Shown one piece after another: positions 5,396 through 5,430 of a stretch of 5,430 bases of DNA; positions within the stretch are counted from its first letter, which is position 1, and each line of letters opens with the position of its first letter. The translations under genes and the position numbers were made by a program. The notes beneath the pieces were generated by a model, which saw only the letters and a program-made list of their open reading frames with translations, searched no databases and was not told the DNA's origin. The DNA is from Fibrobacter sp. UBA1765 (GTDB taxonomy: Bacteria; Fibrobacterota; Fibrobacteria; Fibrobacterales; Fibrobacteraceae), in NCBI GenBank assembly GCA_002314675.1, contig DCGZ01000161.1, positions 1-5,430 on the forward strand, given 5' to 3'.

Positions 5396-5430
5396 CGTGT
5401 TTTCGTAACTTGTTGACTGGCAAAGAGTTA

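Overview
The window looks like a chromosomal piece of a Fibrobacter-like, Gram-negative, double-membrane bacterium (F. succinogenes or a close relative). This is inferred from three things: a large secreted protein with a long serine-rich linker and a short C-terminal sorting-type domain, two outer-membrane lipoproteins, and gaps packed with short repeats. No marker gene fixes the species.

Layout. (1) 7-2583, + strand: an 858-residue exported protein with a GLUG-type repeat region, an InlB/Listeria-Bacteroides-type repeat, a Ser-rich linker and a C-terminal domain. Its stop codon lies inside a strong hairpin terminator (2582-2619). (2) 2584-2721: a convergent gap holding the terminator and two related dispersed palindromic elements. 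(3) 2722-4116, - strand: a COG3014-type TPR-like lipoprotein. (4) 4117-4562: a 446-bp gap with no gene, made almost wholly of degenerate 7-bp tandem repeats interrupted by hairpins. (5) 4563-5186, - strand: an LpoB-type lipoprotein, a putative activator of a peptidoglycan synthase. (6) 5187-5430: the lpoB leader with four 7-bp repeats, then a stem-rich element at about 5277-5395, then unassigned sequence.

How the genes relate. lpoB and the COG3014 gene point the same way, and both encode predicted outer-membrane lipoproteins of families that I recall as neighbours in other bacteria, so a shared cell-envelope role is plausible. The 446-bp repeat-filled gap makes a simple operon less certain. 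The first gene converges on them and is probably a separate surface or secreted protein.

The least ordinary part is the intergenic DNA. Several unrelated heptamer families (cores AGATGCA, ACCTCAT, AGCCKAC, TCTCGTC, TARCCMC) run in 7-bp phase, and they are split by palindromes, many of which share one geometry: a 5-bp stem and a 3-nt loop. It recalls the heptanucleotide STRR repeats of cyanobacteria, but here several families sit side by side in one gap.
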